Below, one piece after another: positions 1-8,460 of a stretch of DNA of 33,458 bases. This DNA is from Archaeoglobaceae archaeon. GTDB lineage: Archaea > Halobacteriota > Archaeoglobi > Archaeoglobales > Archaeoglobaceae. The stretch covers positions 1 through 33,458 of the forward strand of contig JALWDS010000027.1 in NCBI GenBank assembly GCA_027036775.1, read 5' to 3'. The notes beneath the pieces were generated by a model. The model had not been told where the DNA came from. It saw only the letters and a program-made list of their open reading frames with translations, and did not search any database. Each line of letters opens with the position of its first letter. Positions within the stretch are counted from its first letter, which is position 1. The position numbers were made by a program, and so were the translations under genes.

Positions 1-414
1 GAAATAATCGTCGGAGACATCAGCGGAATAAGAGAAAACAACGATAAGAACGCTAAAATCAACGCAATGATTCACAACTTCTGGAGCTTCAGATTCATCA
101 CCAACCGCTTAATCACAACAGCAGAAAACTTCGGAATCAGAGTTAAATTGGTTAAGGAAAATCATACATCCTCTATTTGTCCAAGATGTTATTCAACTAA
201 TGCAATAAAGCATAAGAGATTGTTTAAGTGTCTAAATTGCGGTTTGGAAGCTCATAGAGATGTCGTCGGAGTTTTAAATATAGCCCGTGTCTCCACAAGG
301 AGAGACGGGTTTAACGGGGTGCTGGCACACCCCGTGCTTCTCCGTCTCGGAGAAGCACAAACCCATGAACCGTCCCCTCGCGGGGATTCCCCTCAGGGAA
401 TACTCGCACTTTAG
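1..414 (+). CDS. tnpB: IS200/IS605-family TnpB, C-terminal part (5' end outside window)
   Basis: The frame is open from base 1, so the gene starts before the window. TnpB proteins are RNA-guided nucleases encoded by IS200/IS605-group elements. Visible here are a VGDISGIRE stretch (RuvC-II neighbourhood), a zinc ribbon CPRC...CLNC, and HRDVVGVLNIAR, whose Asp matches the RuvC-III position. In many TnpBs the RuvC-II acidic residue is the Glu of an E-D-L motif; here that position reads G-D, which may be subgroup variation or loss. The last ~45 codons run through strong hairpins, as expected where tnpB overlaps its guide RNA. Identity as TnpB is secure; activity is unknown. Confidence 0.85.
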   Translation, partial: EIIVGDISGIRENNDKNAKINAMIHNFWSFRFITNRLITTAENFGIRVKLVKENHTSSICPRCYSTNAIKHKRLFKCLNCGLEAHRDVVGVLNIARVSTRRDGFNGVLAHPVLLRLGEAQTHEPSPRGDSPQGILAL

Positions 415-430
415 GGCGGGGAGGATGTCA
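284..430 (+). ncRNA. Candidate omega (guide) RNA scaffold and right end of the TnpB element
   Basis: Five hairpins stand in a row over the 3' end of tnpB: 284-294 with 299-309 (one G.G mismatch), 314-321 with 328-335 (perfect), 334-344 with 348-358 (perfect 11-bp arms, loop TCT), 374-377 with 382-385, and 387-391 with 396-400. TnpB guide RNAs are known to arise from this part of such elements. A GGCGGGGAGGATGTCAAG segment follows and probably marks the right end. The exact RNA ends and element boundary are inferred. Confidence 0.45.
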
Positions 431-431
431 A

Positions 432-506
432 GATCCAACAGAAATAGCTAAAACAATTGAAATCGTTAAAAAGTATTGTTCCTTGTTAAAAAGCTTTAGA
501 GAGTAA
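432..506 (+). pseudogene. Possible 3' remnant of a gene interrupted by the TnpB element
   Basis: Just after the presumed right end of the element, an open frame runs to a TAA at 504-506. It encodes about 24 residues that read like the amphipathic C-terminal helix of a protein (DPTEIAKTIEIVKKYCSLLK, then SFRE). It has no start codon. It overlaps the 3' end of the convergent PAPS-reductase-like gene by 21 bases. The protein family cannot be named from this piece, and chance coding of 24 residues is possible. Confidence 0.25.
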
Positions 507-1682
507 AGACCTCTCCCAATCGCTTAAAGAGGGACATATAACACAACCTAAACGGTAAAAACCCTCGTAGTAAAGGGGATGCAACTTCAAACCGTTCATC
601 AAAACGTAGAGTTGAACCATCCCACCGCTCCAGTACTTTATGGGAAAAATCTCCTTTGCAATCCTTTCGAAAACGACTGGCCTCTCCCTCCTAATCCTAC
701 TTTCAGCATCCCTATCCCCTACTATCAAAACCTCTATCCCCTCTGATTTTACGACCCTCTCCAAAGCTTCCATCTTGAGTTTGGTGCACCATCTATTTTG
801 ATGCGTGGGCAATCCAAACCTCTCGACGTCGAAAGAGACCTTTTCAACAACCAAATCGACATCGAGCTTCTTGCAAACGTATTCAACGTATTCCCTCGTG
901 AAGGGCATGTCGTAGTTTGTTTCGATGTAGATGGCTTTAACATCACCAAAAGCCTTTTTAGCCAGTATCAAACAAGCTAAACTGTCCTTCCCACCGCTAA
1001 AGGGAACCGCTACGTTGTCGCCGTGGGATTTGATGAAATCGATCGAAACGTTCTCCAAAAACTTCAAAGTTCTCTCGTTTCTCTTTACCGTTTTTTCTAT
1101 AGGCATCCTTTTGGGTTTAACGTCGCTCAAAATTTTTACATCCAACTTTTCACCTATCCTTTTACTGACAACAGCTTTCAGCTCTGGAACGTAAATCCAC
1201 TCCTCGTTGTATAGCCTCCTCAAAATCAGATTCCCCTCTTCAACTTCTACACCAATCTTTCCCATGTTTCTGACGAAACCCTCACCCAAAACGAAGTATG
1301 AATCGTAATCTGGGTGTATCTCCAAGTGAAACTCGTTTTTCGGGGAAAATACGAATACTTCATCGAACTTAACCCCCAACCTTACCTTAGCCTTTGCAAA
1401 CTCGAACTTCTCCCTTATCTCCTCCATCCTCGCGTTTCTCACGGCCTTCTTGCTCAATACTATAATTTGATAGAGCGGTGTAACCTTCTCAATTTCTCTT
1501 TCAGCTTCAACCGCCAAATCTATCTCGTCCCTTCCAAAGAAAAATATGGGAATTCTATTTTTAAACTGTGAAAAATCTACACCCTCTAAGCTCCTAACTC
1601 CGCCCAAACTCACGACTTCGCAATTTAAGGCATGCTTTAAAGCCTTTGCATCCTTCTTAGCCCTTGCAATGGCTACTATCAT
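486..1682 (-). CDS. PAPS reductase-like PP-loop protein
   Basis: A 398-residue protein. The C-terminal half is a PP-loop ATP-pyrophosphatase/CysH-type domain with SGGKDS at about 229-234, then LPTHQNRWCTK (~305) and a C-terminal pair GCVICP (~378-383), the Cys pattern of archaeal PAPS-reductase-like proteins. The first ~200 residues match nothing I can name. The frame is open further upstream, but that extension lies inside the aldolase gene; ATG 1682 gives a 26-base overlap and is preferred. It is last in the hemL-hemC-cobA-aldolase run, so it may be co-transcribed with tetrapyrrole genes. A role in sulfur handling, siroheme-linked assimilation or tRNA thiolation is inference; the substrate is unknown. 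Confidence 0.75.
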   Translation of the reverse strand: MIVAIARAKKDAKALKHALNCEVVSLGGVRSLEGVDFSQFKNRIPIFFFGRDEIDLAVEAEREIEKVTPLYQIIVLSKKAVRNARMEEIREKFEFAKAKVRLGVKFDEVFVFSPKNEFHLEIHPDYDSYFVLGEGFVRNMGKIGVEVEEGNLILRRLYNEEWIYVPELKAVVSKRIGEKLDVKILSDVKPKRMPIEKTVKRNERTLKFLENVSIDFIKSHGDNVAVPFSGGKDSLACLILAKKAFGDVKAIYIETNYDMPFTREYVEYVCKKLDVDLVVEKVSFDVERFGLPTHQNRWCTKLKMEALERVVKSEGIEVLIVGDRDAESRIRRERPVVFERIAKEIFPIKYWSGGMVQLYVLMNGLKLHPLYYEGFYRLGCVICPSLSDWERSLLSKAF

Positions 1683-2202
1683 GCTTGTAGAGGATTTCGC
1701 AAGAGTGCTCCAAGTAGCAAGCTCTGTTGAAAGCATCTTCAACGTTATTTCCAGCGGAGTAAATCCCGTGACCTTTATGGACGACCACACCCCTTTTAGC
1801 GATCTCTTTGGCTATTTCATCCGCAACCTCTTCACTTCCAAACTCACCCTCAACTACTCTAACCCTCTTTAAAAACAAACCACCCTCCAAATCCTTTGGA
1901 ACTATCTCATCGGTTAACATGGACAGCAAGACGTTGTAAACCCCATGGCAGTGTATTACAGCTTTGTAATTCGTTTTCTCGTATATCTTGGTGTGAACCC
2001 TCCAATCGCTCGAAATTCCCTCTTGATATTCCCCAATTTTCACATAAGCGAAATCTTGAGGAGTTAATTCATCCAAAATCGATCCACTCTTCGTGATTAT
2101 CATGAAATCTCCAACTCTACAGCTCATGTTTCCACTCGCACCGTCGATTAAACCAAATATCCCCAACTTCTTACCGACTTCTATCATCTCTACAATCAAC
2201 AT
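1657..2202 (-). CDS. Class II aldolase/adducin family protein (L-fuculose-1-phosphate aldolase-like)
   Basis: A zinc-dependent class II aldolase of about 181 residues; the family usually has 180-220. It shows GNMSCR near the N terminus, the zinc-binding HCHG, and a C-terminal KGHGIYSAG. The position of the catalytic Glu in bacterial FucA (SSEW) is SSDW here, so the general acid is Asp, or this is a subfamily difference. Several starts are possible (ATG 2208, 2202, 2187); 2202 gives the usual MLI..MIEVGKKL beginning. It overlaps the 3' end of cobA by ~32 bases and the next gene by 26, so it belongs to the tetrapyrrole transcript. Archaeal relatives make lactaldehyde for coenzyme F420 in methanogens; whether this one does is not shown. 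Confidence 0.75.
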   Translation of the reverse strand: MLIVEMIEVGKKLGIFGLIDGASGNMSCRVGDFMIITKSGSILDELTPQDFAYVKIGEYQEGISSDWRVHTKIYEKTNYKAVIHCHGVYNVLLSMLTDEIVPKDLEGGLFLKRVRVVEGEFGSEEVADEIAKEIAKRGVVVHKGHGIYSAGNNVEDAFNRACYLEHSCEILYKHDSSHCKG

Positions 2203-2959
2203 CTGCATGATCAAAATCTTTCAAGTTCTGTAAAAATCTTGCGAGTTTCTCCCTAAGCCTAACAACATCACCAACAACTATTATCGCCGGAGCTTTAACC
2301 TTCTCCTTTTCAGCAATTTCAACAACTTTTTCCAAATCTGAAACCAAAACCCTCTGATCCCTCGAACAACCCCTCTCTATTATCGCAACCGGTGTTTTCG
2401 GATTCTTTCCGTTTTCAATTAACCTCCTTACTATGTTCTTCAAGTTGGAGATGCCCATCAGTATGACTATCGTAGCGTTCAAATTGGCTAAGGCTTTCCA
2501 GTTTAACCTTTCCCTCCACTCTCTTCCAGTTACGAAAACCACTGCTGGATCGAACTTCCTGTGCGTAATCGGTATACCTGCGTAAGCCGGGACAGCTATT
2601 GCGGAAGTAATTCCGGGAACTATCTCAAAGGGTATTCCGTTCTCAGCCAAATACTCCAACTCCTCACCACCCCTACCGAATACAAATGGATCGCCACCTT
2701 TCAATCTAACAACGATCTTACCTTCCTTGGCCAACCTAACCATCAACTCGTTTATCTCATCTTGCTTCATCTTGTGCCTTCCAGCCCTCTTTCCAACGTC
2801 TATCAGTTCCGCCTTTGTAGTCCTCAGCAGTTCTTTAATCTCGTCCCCTACGAGCTCGTCGTAGAGAATAACATCCGCTTTTCTCAAAACCTTCAGAGCT
2901 TTGACGGTTAAGAGCTCTGGATCACCCGGGCCGGCACCGACTATATAGACCTTACCCAT
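2171..2959 (-). CDS. cobA: Uroporphyrinogen-III C-methyltransferase
   Basis: Transfers two methyl groups from SAM to uroporphyrinogen III, giving precorrin-2 for siroheme, cobalamin, F430-like and archaeal heme routes. The 262 residues carry the family hallmarks: [12 protein letters not shown] (~7-18), DVILYDELV (~29), VRLKGGDPFVFGRGGEE (~83-99) and VPGITSAIAVPAYAGIPITH (~114-133). No CysG-type dehydrogenase or HemD domain is attached. It overlaps hemC by 19 bases, indicating one mRNA. The C-terminal tail (DHADVDCRDDRSR) is coded over the start of the next gene. Confidence 0.95.
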   Translation of the reverse strand: MGKVYIVGAGPGDPELLTVKALKVLRKADVILYDELVGDEIKELLRTTKAELIDVGKRAGRHKMKQDEINELMVRLAKEGKIVVRLKGGDPFVFGRGGEELEYLAENGIPFEIVPGITSAIAVPAYAGIPITHRKFDPAVVFVTGREWRERLNWKALANLNATIVILMGISNLKNIVRRLIENGKNPKTPVAIIERGCSRDQRVLVSDLEKVVEIAEKEKVKAPAIIVVGDVVRLREKLARFLQNLKDFDHADVDCRDDRSR

Positions 2960-3822
2960 CCGATCTCCCTCTTCAAGTTTTCGGCTATTTCCTTGGCCTC
3001 CTCAATCGCACATCTCTTGCTCAAAGTTTCTTCAAACCTGAACTCCCTATCCCTTATTATCTGAACGATCAACCTAACCTTGTTTCCGCATTCCGCATAT
3101 ATCCCAGCAGGAATCGCACATCCAATACCGAGAGTTCTCATGACAACCCTTTCAACGTTCGCACATATCCAAGTTTCCTCGTGGTTCATGAACGAAACCA
3201 AATGCTCTTCGTCCTCTCTCGTCTGCACCGCTATTATACCCTGATTCGCTGAAGGAACGAATTTATCAATCGGCAACCTCTGATAATCGACGTCTATTCC
3301 CAACCTTTGGATACCAGCTTCAGCCAGAACTATGGCATCATATAAACCCTCTTTCAACTTCCTCAAACGTGTATCAACGTTGCCCCTTATGTTCTCGAAC
3401 TTGAAATCGGGTCTGTAAAGCTTTAGCTGTGCCCTCCTCCTCAAGCTTGATGTTCCTATCACAGCGTTCTCTTTAATCTCATCTATAGTTTCTCCATCCC
3501 TACTTATGAAAACGTCGTGAGGTGAATCCCTCTCAAGGACAGCGGAAACCTTAACGCCTTCGAGCATGTTGCTCGGAACATCCTTGTAGCTGTGGACAGC
3601 AACATCTATCTCACCCATAGCCAAAGCATACTCCAAGGTTCTAACGAAGGCTCCAGAGCCTTTGAACTCGTAGAGGGGTTTGTCCTTCATGATGTCCCCA
3701 GCACTCCTGATTATCTTTATCTCGACATCGTATCCTCTCTCTCTAAGTCTCTCAACAACCTTAGAAGTTTGAGCCAACGCAAGCTTACTTCCTCTCGTCC
3801 CGACTACAATCCTCTCAGACAT
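2941..3822 (-). CDS. hemC: Hydroxymethylbilane synthase (porphobilinogen deaminase)
   Basis: Joins four porphobilinogen units into hydroxymethylbilane. The 293 residues show [12 protein letters not shown] at 8-19, the catalytic-Asp motif HSYKDVP (Asp81), [11 protein letters not shown], and the dipyrromethane cofactor Cys in [10 protein letters not shown] (~Cys235). The C-terminal domain is short but complete. It overlaps hemL by 19 bases upstream and cobA by 19 downstream. hemA, hemB and hemD are not in this window, so the pathway must be completed elsewhere. Confidence 0.96.
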   Translation of the reverse strand: MSERIVVGTRGSKLALAQTSKVVERLRERGYDVEIKIIRSAGDIMKDKPLYEFKGSGAFVRTLEYALAMGEIDVAVHSYKDVPSNMLEGVKVSAVLERDSPHDVFISRDGETIDEIKENAVIGTSSLRRRAQLKLYRPDFKFENIRGNVDTRLRKLKEGLYDAIVLAEAGIQRLGIDVDYQRLPIDKFVPSANQGIIAVQTREDEEHLVSFMNHEETWICANVERVVMRTLGIGCAIPAGIYAECGNKVRLIVQIIRDREFRFEETLSKRCAIEEAKEIAENLKREIGWVRSI

Positions 3823-5066
3823 AATTCGAAGGCCTCAATCGTCTTTTCAACATCCTCCCTTGTGTGGGCGTAGCTGACGAAAGACGTTTCGAACTGCGAG
3901 GGGGGTAGAAAAACACCCCTTTCAAGCATCTTCCAGAAGAACCTCATGTATCTCTCCTTATCAAGCTTTAAGGCATCTGAGTAGTTTTTGGGAACATCTC
4001 CGAAGTATACGCAGAACATCGAAGCTATGCAATCCACGTTCACGTCATCGGTTTTAACGTCCTTCAAACCCTTAACGAGCTCTTCCGCCATTCTGTTGAC
4101 TTTCTCTATCACCTTGTTTTCCATCATGAACTTCACGGTTGTGTAGCCAGCTATTAAGCTGAGGGGATTTCCGCTGAACGTTCCAGCTTGGTAAACATTA
4201 CCTGAGGGGGCTATGTATTCCATTATCTCCCTCCTCCCTCCAAAGATTCCTATCGGCAATCCACCTCCAGCGATCTTACCCAAAGTTGTCAAATCCGCTT
4301 GGACACCGTAATACTCCTGAGCCCCACCCAAAGCCAACCTGAAACCCGTTATAACCTCGTCGAATATCAAGAGCACGTCGTTCTCCTTCGTTATCTTCCT
4401 AACCTCCTTCAAGTAACCTTCCTCGGGTTTTATGAGAGATGAATTTCCCATGACTGGCTCCATTATGACGCACGCCAAATCGTCCCTGTTCTTCTCGACA
4501 ACGCTCGACAAACTCTCAACGTCGTTGAAGGGGACTTGCAAGGTGTGTTTGACGAAGTCTTGAGGAACTCCAGCGGAATTCGGAATTCCGTGCGTGGTGG
4601 CACCGCTCCCAGCCTTGACTAAAACCGCATCATGCGAACCGTGAAAGCTACCCTCGATCTTCAAAATCTTGTTTTTACCCGTGAATCCCCTTGCAAGTCT
4701 TATAGCGGACATAGTAGCTTCACTCCCAGTGTTGACGAACCTCAACATCTCTATGCTCTTGTAGAGCTTCGTTATCAGCTTGGCGTATTCGATCTCAAGC
4801 TCAATTGGTGTTCCGTATAGCCAGCCCTTTTCCAACTGCTCCTTCAAAGCGTTTTTAACTACTGGATTCGCGTGTCCCAAGATGAGGGGGCCGTAAGCTA
4901 AACAGTAGTCTATGTAGCGGTTTCCGTCCACATCGTAAATCTTCGATCCTTCAGCTTTGGCTGTGTAAAATGGGAAGGGTTTGATAGCTCTAACCGGACT
5001 GCTAACCCCACCGGGCATCAGCTTTATTGCCTCTCTGTAGAGCTCTTCAGACCTCTCAAGTTTCAT
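3804..5066 (-). CDS. hemL: Glutamate-1-semialdehyde 2,1-aminomutase
   Basis: PLP enzyme making 5-aminolevulinate from glutamate-1-semialdehyde (C5 pathway). The 420 residues show [11 protein letters not shown] at the N terminus, [15 protein letters not shown] (~112-126), FDEVITGFR (~235-243) and the PLP Lys in [14 protein letters not shown] (Lys264). Length matches the family. ATG 5066 lies 21 bases after the mannosidase stop, with an A/T-rich TTTTAAT box about 25 nt upstream, so it may have its own leaderless promoter as well as read-through. It heads the hemL-hemC-cobA overlap chain. Confidence 0.96.
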   Translation of the reverse strand: MKLERSEELYREAIKLMPGGVSSPVRAIKPFPFYTAKAEGSKIYDVDGNRYIDYCLAYGPLILGHANPVVKNALKEQLEKGWLYGTPIELEIEYAKLITKLYKSIEMLRFVNTGSEATMSAIRLARGFTGKNKILKIEGSFHGSHDAVLVKAGSGATTHGIPNSAGVPQDFVKHTLQVPFNDVESLSSVVEKNRDDLACVIMEPVMGNSSLIKPEEGYLKEVRKITKENDVLLIFDEVITGFRLALGGAQEYYGVQADLTTLGKIAGGGLPIGIFGGRREIMEYIAPSGNVYQAGTFSGNPLSLIAGYTTVKFMMENKVIEKVNRMAEELVKGLKDVKTDDVNVDCIASMFCVYFGDVPKNYSDALKLDKERYMRFFWKMLERGVFLPPSQFETSFVSYAHTREDVEKTIEAFELCLRGL

Positions 5067-5086
5067 GTTCCAAAGTTTTTGATGGG

Positions 5087-5095
5087 ATTAAAAGC
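5087..5095 (-). promoter_or_regulatory. Candidate TATA box for hemL
   Basis: On the minus strand CTTTTAATC is centred about 25 nt before the hemL ATG, the spacing of other leaderless promoters here. It lies at the very end of the mannosidase gene. The box is weak. Confidence 0.35.
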
Positions 5096-7667
5096 TGTTT
5101 TGCAATCTAACCTTAAGAGTTACAACCTCGAAGGGATTCATCTCAACTTCAATCGTGTTCTTGTCTATCTTAACCTCCTTCCCGAACTCCCTCTCGAACT
5201 CCTCATCCCTCTCCTCAAGCATGTTCACGACTTCAGCATTTTTAACCTCTCTGAAGAACTCCAATTTGGCTGTGCACTCTCTACCTTCCGCCTCGTAAAA
5301 TCTGACTATTATCCCGTCCATGTCCTCCGCAACCTTAAAAGCCGTAAGTATGACGTTCTCGGGTTCTATCTTTAGAAAGCTCCTCTTCAACCTATACTTC
5401 CTGTTCCTCGGAACTTGCAACGCGATAAGGTGGTAGTTGAACTCGTGACCCATCCTGTAAACCCTTGCGGTTCTCCAATCCCCTTCGTGAGGATACACCG
5501 CATATCTGAACGAGTATCTCTTCTCCTCCCTTGCATCCGGAACAGGTATGACCGGTCCGGCGGTTCCGTCTGAAAGAATTCCAACCGATCTCAGAAGGGT
5601 TAGATACACGTTCCCATCTCTAACCTCGTTCTCTGGAGTTCCTATGTTCAAAAGGGCAAAACCTATCTCCCCGTCGCTGTAATCTATCCATCTCAAAGAT
5701 GGATAGACTCCAGATGGCTTTTCCTTCCAATCCTTCGGATTGAAGTAATACATATTCGTTTTTCTGTTTACCGCTCCGAACTGACATTCGCACGTGTATT
5801 CTGGCAAGTTCCTGTCCGTTTTGAACCTCACCCTCAGCCTTATCCTCGGATGGTCCGTGTCAACATAGGTTACGAAGTCTATCCTCGGGATGTCCCTATA
5901 AACGATTATCTTCTTTCTGAAGGATATCCTTCTGTGTCTCCACATTAAAGGTTTGAACCTCTCAACGTATCTGTATGGCCACCTCACGGAGAAGTAGTCG
6001 GTGTAGATGTTTATCACCCTTCTTAAGGGGGACTTCTCAATCCAGAAGTTCTTTATGCGGAAAGCTCCGAAAGTCAATCCCTCTCCTCCCTCGCTCTTTA
6101 TGACTGGTGTAGATTCGTATTCCCTGTGGTGGTAGAGGTCACCAGCCTCGCTCTCTATGACTATCTCGTTACCGTCCCTAAAAACGACCTTGCCGTTCTT
6201 CGTAACCGTTATGAGTCCGTTTTCGGGAGAGAAGGACACGTTGAAGTGCTTTGTCTCTATCGTGTTACCAACGATCCTTATGAAACCTTCTTCCCTCTTT
6301 CTCCTCCTCCTTTCAACTATCCTGTAAACCTTGTAACCCAAAGCTGGAACTTTGGCTACGAAACCTATCCTCGCGTAACTTAAAGATTCGTCGTCGTATC
6401 TCCTGAACCTTATCATCTCCACATCTATCTCCTCATCTCCACACTTCAAACCCTCTATCCTGTAAACCTGACCCTCGTCGAAGTTCAGATCCACCTCGAC
6501 CCAGTTGGTCACGTCCCAACTCAACGGGTTGAAAACGACGATGTCTCCGAAGTCGTCACCGTTCGCGTCCCTCTCAATTATCTCCATCAGAACCCTTGGA
6601 GTTAGATAGCCGAGCTTTGTTCTTAAAAAGTCTATGTCCTGCCTTATGTCGTTGTAACCAACGTCCATGCTCGTTCCCGGAACCACGTCGTGGAAGGCCA
6701 TGAACATGACCTTCTTCCAACAGTTTGCAATCTCCTCCCTCCTGTAATCCCCGCCCAAGAGGTAGTTGACCGTAGAAAATCTCTCGAAAAACATTAGCCA
6801 GTTTTCGAACCTCCTAAGGCTCTGCTTGACCCATATCCTGCTCGAACAAGTGTCTGGAAAAACTTCCGAGTATTTTCCAGAATACATCTCCCCCTTCCTA
6901 ACTGGCATCTTGTCCTTGAACTTCTCGATCTCCCTGAAGAATTCGGAGGGAGTTGCTATCTTCATAACGGAATCGTGCTTCCTGTTCCACTCCTTAACGA
7001 CTTCTGGAGTTTCCTCCTGAGGCGGAATTGAACCACTGCCCGACGGCATGAGTATGTGATTCGTTAGGGCGAACCTCTTAAGCTTCACGTAGCTCTCCTC
7101 AAGTCTGTCCAAATAGAGACCCGCTCTGTAACCGAGTGGGAAGAAGTGAGCTATGATTCTCGTCCCGTCCAATCCTTCCCAGAGAAATTCGGAGGGTTTT
7201 ATCTCAGGACATCCCCTCCTAAAAGCAACGTATCTGTAACCGCACTTCCTGTAAATTTGAGGGAGTTGAGCGTTCAGGCCGAAGCTGTCCGCAACCCACA
7301 TCACCTTAACGTCCGCGTCGAACTTCCTCTTCACGTATCTCTTTCCGTAGAGTATTTCCCTAATCAGAGTCTCCTCCTGAGGTAGCATCGTGTCCGCCAT
7401 GACGTATTCCCCGTCTGCGATCTCAATCCTTCCCTCCTTGATGTATTCCCCTATCTTTTTGAAGAGCTCTGGATACCTCCTTTCCACCTCCTCGAGCAGA
7501 TGCACCTGCTCTATCAGGAACTTGTAATCCTTCGATTTTTCCATGATCTCTATGACCTTCTTCAGTATCACGTCGATGTTTATGTAGAAGTAGTCCTCCT
7601 TCGTGAATATCCACATCGCGTCGTAATGGGAGTGGGGAACGAGGTATATCACATCCCTTTCCTCCAT
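5088..7667 (-). CDS. GH38-family alpha-mannosidase
   Basis: Retaining alpha-mannosidase of 859 residues, no signal peptide, so cytoplasmic. The N-terminal GH38 domain has the metal motif HSHYDAMW at 12-19, the nucleophile region WVADSFG (Asp127), and AFHDVVPGTSM (~335) with a metal-ligand His-Asp. Middle and C-terminal beta domains follow. Bacterial MngB, which cleaves phospho-mannosylglycerate, is a GH38 enzyme of similar length. The gene starts 4 bases after mpgP, in one operon with mannosylglycerate synthesis genes. This makes mannosylglycerate or another mannoside likely as substrate, but glycan trimming is also possible. ATG 7667 begins MEERDVIYLVPHSHYD, as in GH38 enzymes. Confidence 0.88.
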   Translation of the reverse strand: MEERDVIYLVPHSHYDAMWIFTKEDYFYINIDVILKKVIEIMEKSKDYKFLIEQVHLLEEVERRYPELFKKIGEYIKEGRIEIADGEYVMADTMLPQEETLIREILYGKRYVKRKFDADVKVMWVADSFGLNAQLPQIYRKCGYRYVAFRRGCPEIKPSEFLWEGLDGTRIIAHFFPLGYRAGLYLDRLEESYVKLKRFALTNHILMPSGSGSIPPQEETPEVVKEWNRKHDSVMKIATPSEFFREIEKFKDKMPVRKGEMYSGKYSEVFPDTCSSRIWVKQSLRRFENWLMFFERFSTVNYLLGGDYRREEIANCWKKVMFMAFHDVVPGTSMDVGYNDIRQDIDFLRTKLGYLTPRVLMEIIERDANGDDFGDIVVFNPLSWDVTNWVEVDLNFDEGQVYRIEGLKCGDEEIDVEMIRFRRYDDESLSYARIGFVAKVPALGYKVYRIVERRRRKREEGFIRIVGNTIETKHFNVSFSPENGLITVTKNGKVVFRDGNEIVIESEAGDLYHHREYESTPVIKSEGGEGLTFGAFRIKNFWIEKSPLRRVINIYTDYFSVRWPYRYVERFKPLMWRHRRISFRKKIIVYRDIPRIDFVTYVDTDHPRIRLRVRFKTDRNLPEYTCECQFGAVNRKTNMYYFNPKDWKEKPSGVYPSLRWIDYSDGEIGFALLNIGTPENEVRDGNVYLTLLRSVGILSDGTAGPVIPVPDAREEKRYSFRYAVYPHEGDWRTARVYRMGHEFNYHLIALQVPRNRKYRLKRSFLKIEPENVILTAFKVAEDMDGIIVRFYEAEGRECTAKLEFFREVKNAEVVNMLEERDEEFEREFGKEVKIDKNTIEVEMNPFEVVTLKVRLQNSF

Positions 7668-7671
7668 CTCA

Positions 7672-8460
7672 TCACCTCAGAACGAACTTCTTAACGACTT
7701 CGATCCAACCTTGTGTTGCAATACCTCTCGCCCTGTAAACGTCAAAATCCACGTCTATCCAACCATCCCTGTTCCTAACCAAAGCGGGAACGTCAACGAC
7801 TTTGAGCATTTCTAAATCTGTATAAGAGTTCCCAATTCCGACGGTCAAAACGTCCCCAAACTTCTCTCTGTATAGCTCCGTTAGAATCCTTACGGCCTTA
7901 CCCTTGTTCGCACCTTTCCCGTAAACGTGAAAGAACCTACCACCGACTTTGACGTTGAACCTCTCCCCCAGAAGTTCTAAGGCCCTTTCATCCGCTTCAA
8001 CTATCACCTCGCTGAACTCCCTTCTCATTGCCAACTCCGCCATATCCAAGCTCAAACCCGTAACCTTAGCTACTTCTTCGACGCTCATACAGCTGTAACA
8101 CCTAACGTGAAATTTCCTCATAACTTCTTCGATTGCCACGCGTATCTCTTCGAACGGGACACCCAAAATTAGGGTGTCGTATCCATTCCTCTTATCGTAT
8201 TTAATTTTTCTTTTAAAATTTTTTAAGTTATCGAAGTATCCCTTTGGGACGTATATGGCGGAACCGTCTTCAACGACGAACGGATCATCGATTCCCAGAG
8301 CCTTTCTGAAAACCTCCTGCTCGTATCTCGTCTTTGCGGATACAAATATTATCGGAATCTTCAACTCCTTAAGCTTCCCTATAACGTTTAAGGCTTTATC
8401 GCACCTGTATCTCTCGTCCAAGAGCGTTCCGTCCAAATCCGTGAATATCACCTTAAACAT
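7672..8460 (-). CDS. mpgP: Mannosyl-3-phosphoglycerate phosphatase
   Basis: HAD-superfamily (Cof-like) phosphatase that removes phosphate from mannosyl-3-phosphoglycerate to give mannosylglycerate, a compatible solute of hyperthermophiles. The 262 residues show motif I FTDLDGTLLDE (Asp8/Asp10), a motif II Ser in IIFVSAKTR (~41), a Lys in KGANKGKAVRIL (~188) and motif IV GIGNSYTDLEML (~213). Size and cap insertion agree with MpgP. It overlaps mpgS by 13 bases, which supports the assignment over generic HAD activity. Confidence 0.92.
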   Translation of the reverse strand: MFKVIFTDLDGTLLDERYRCDKALNVIGKLKELKIPIIFVSAKTRYEQEVFRKALGIDDPFVVEDGSAIYVPKGYFDNLKNFKRKIKYDKRNGYDTLILGVPFEEIRVAIEEVMRKFHVRCYSCMSVEEVAKVTGLSLDMAELAMRREFSEVIVEADERALELLGERFNVKVGGRFFHVYGKGANKGKAVRILTELYREKFGDVLTVGIGNSYTDLEMLKVVDVPALVRNRDGWIDVDFDVYRARGIATQGWIEVVKKFVLR

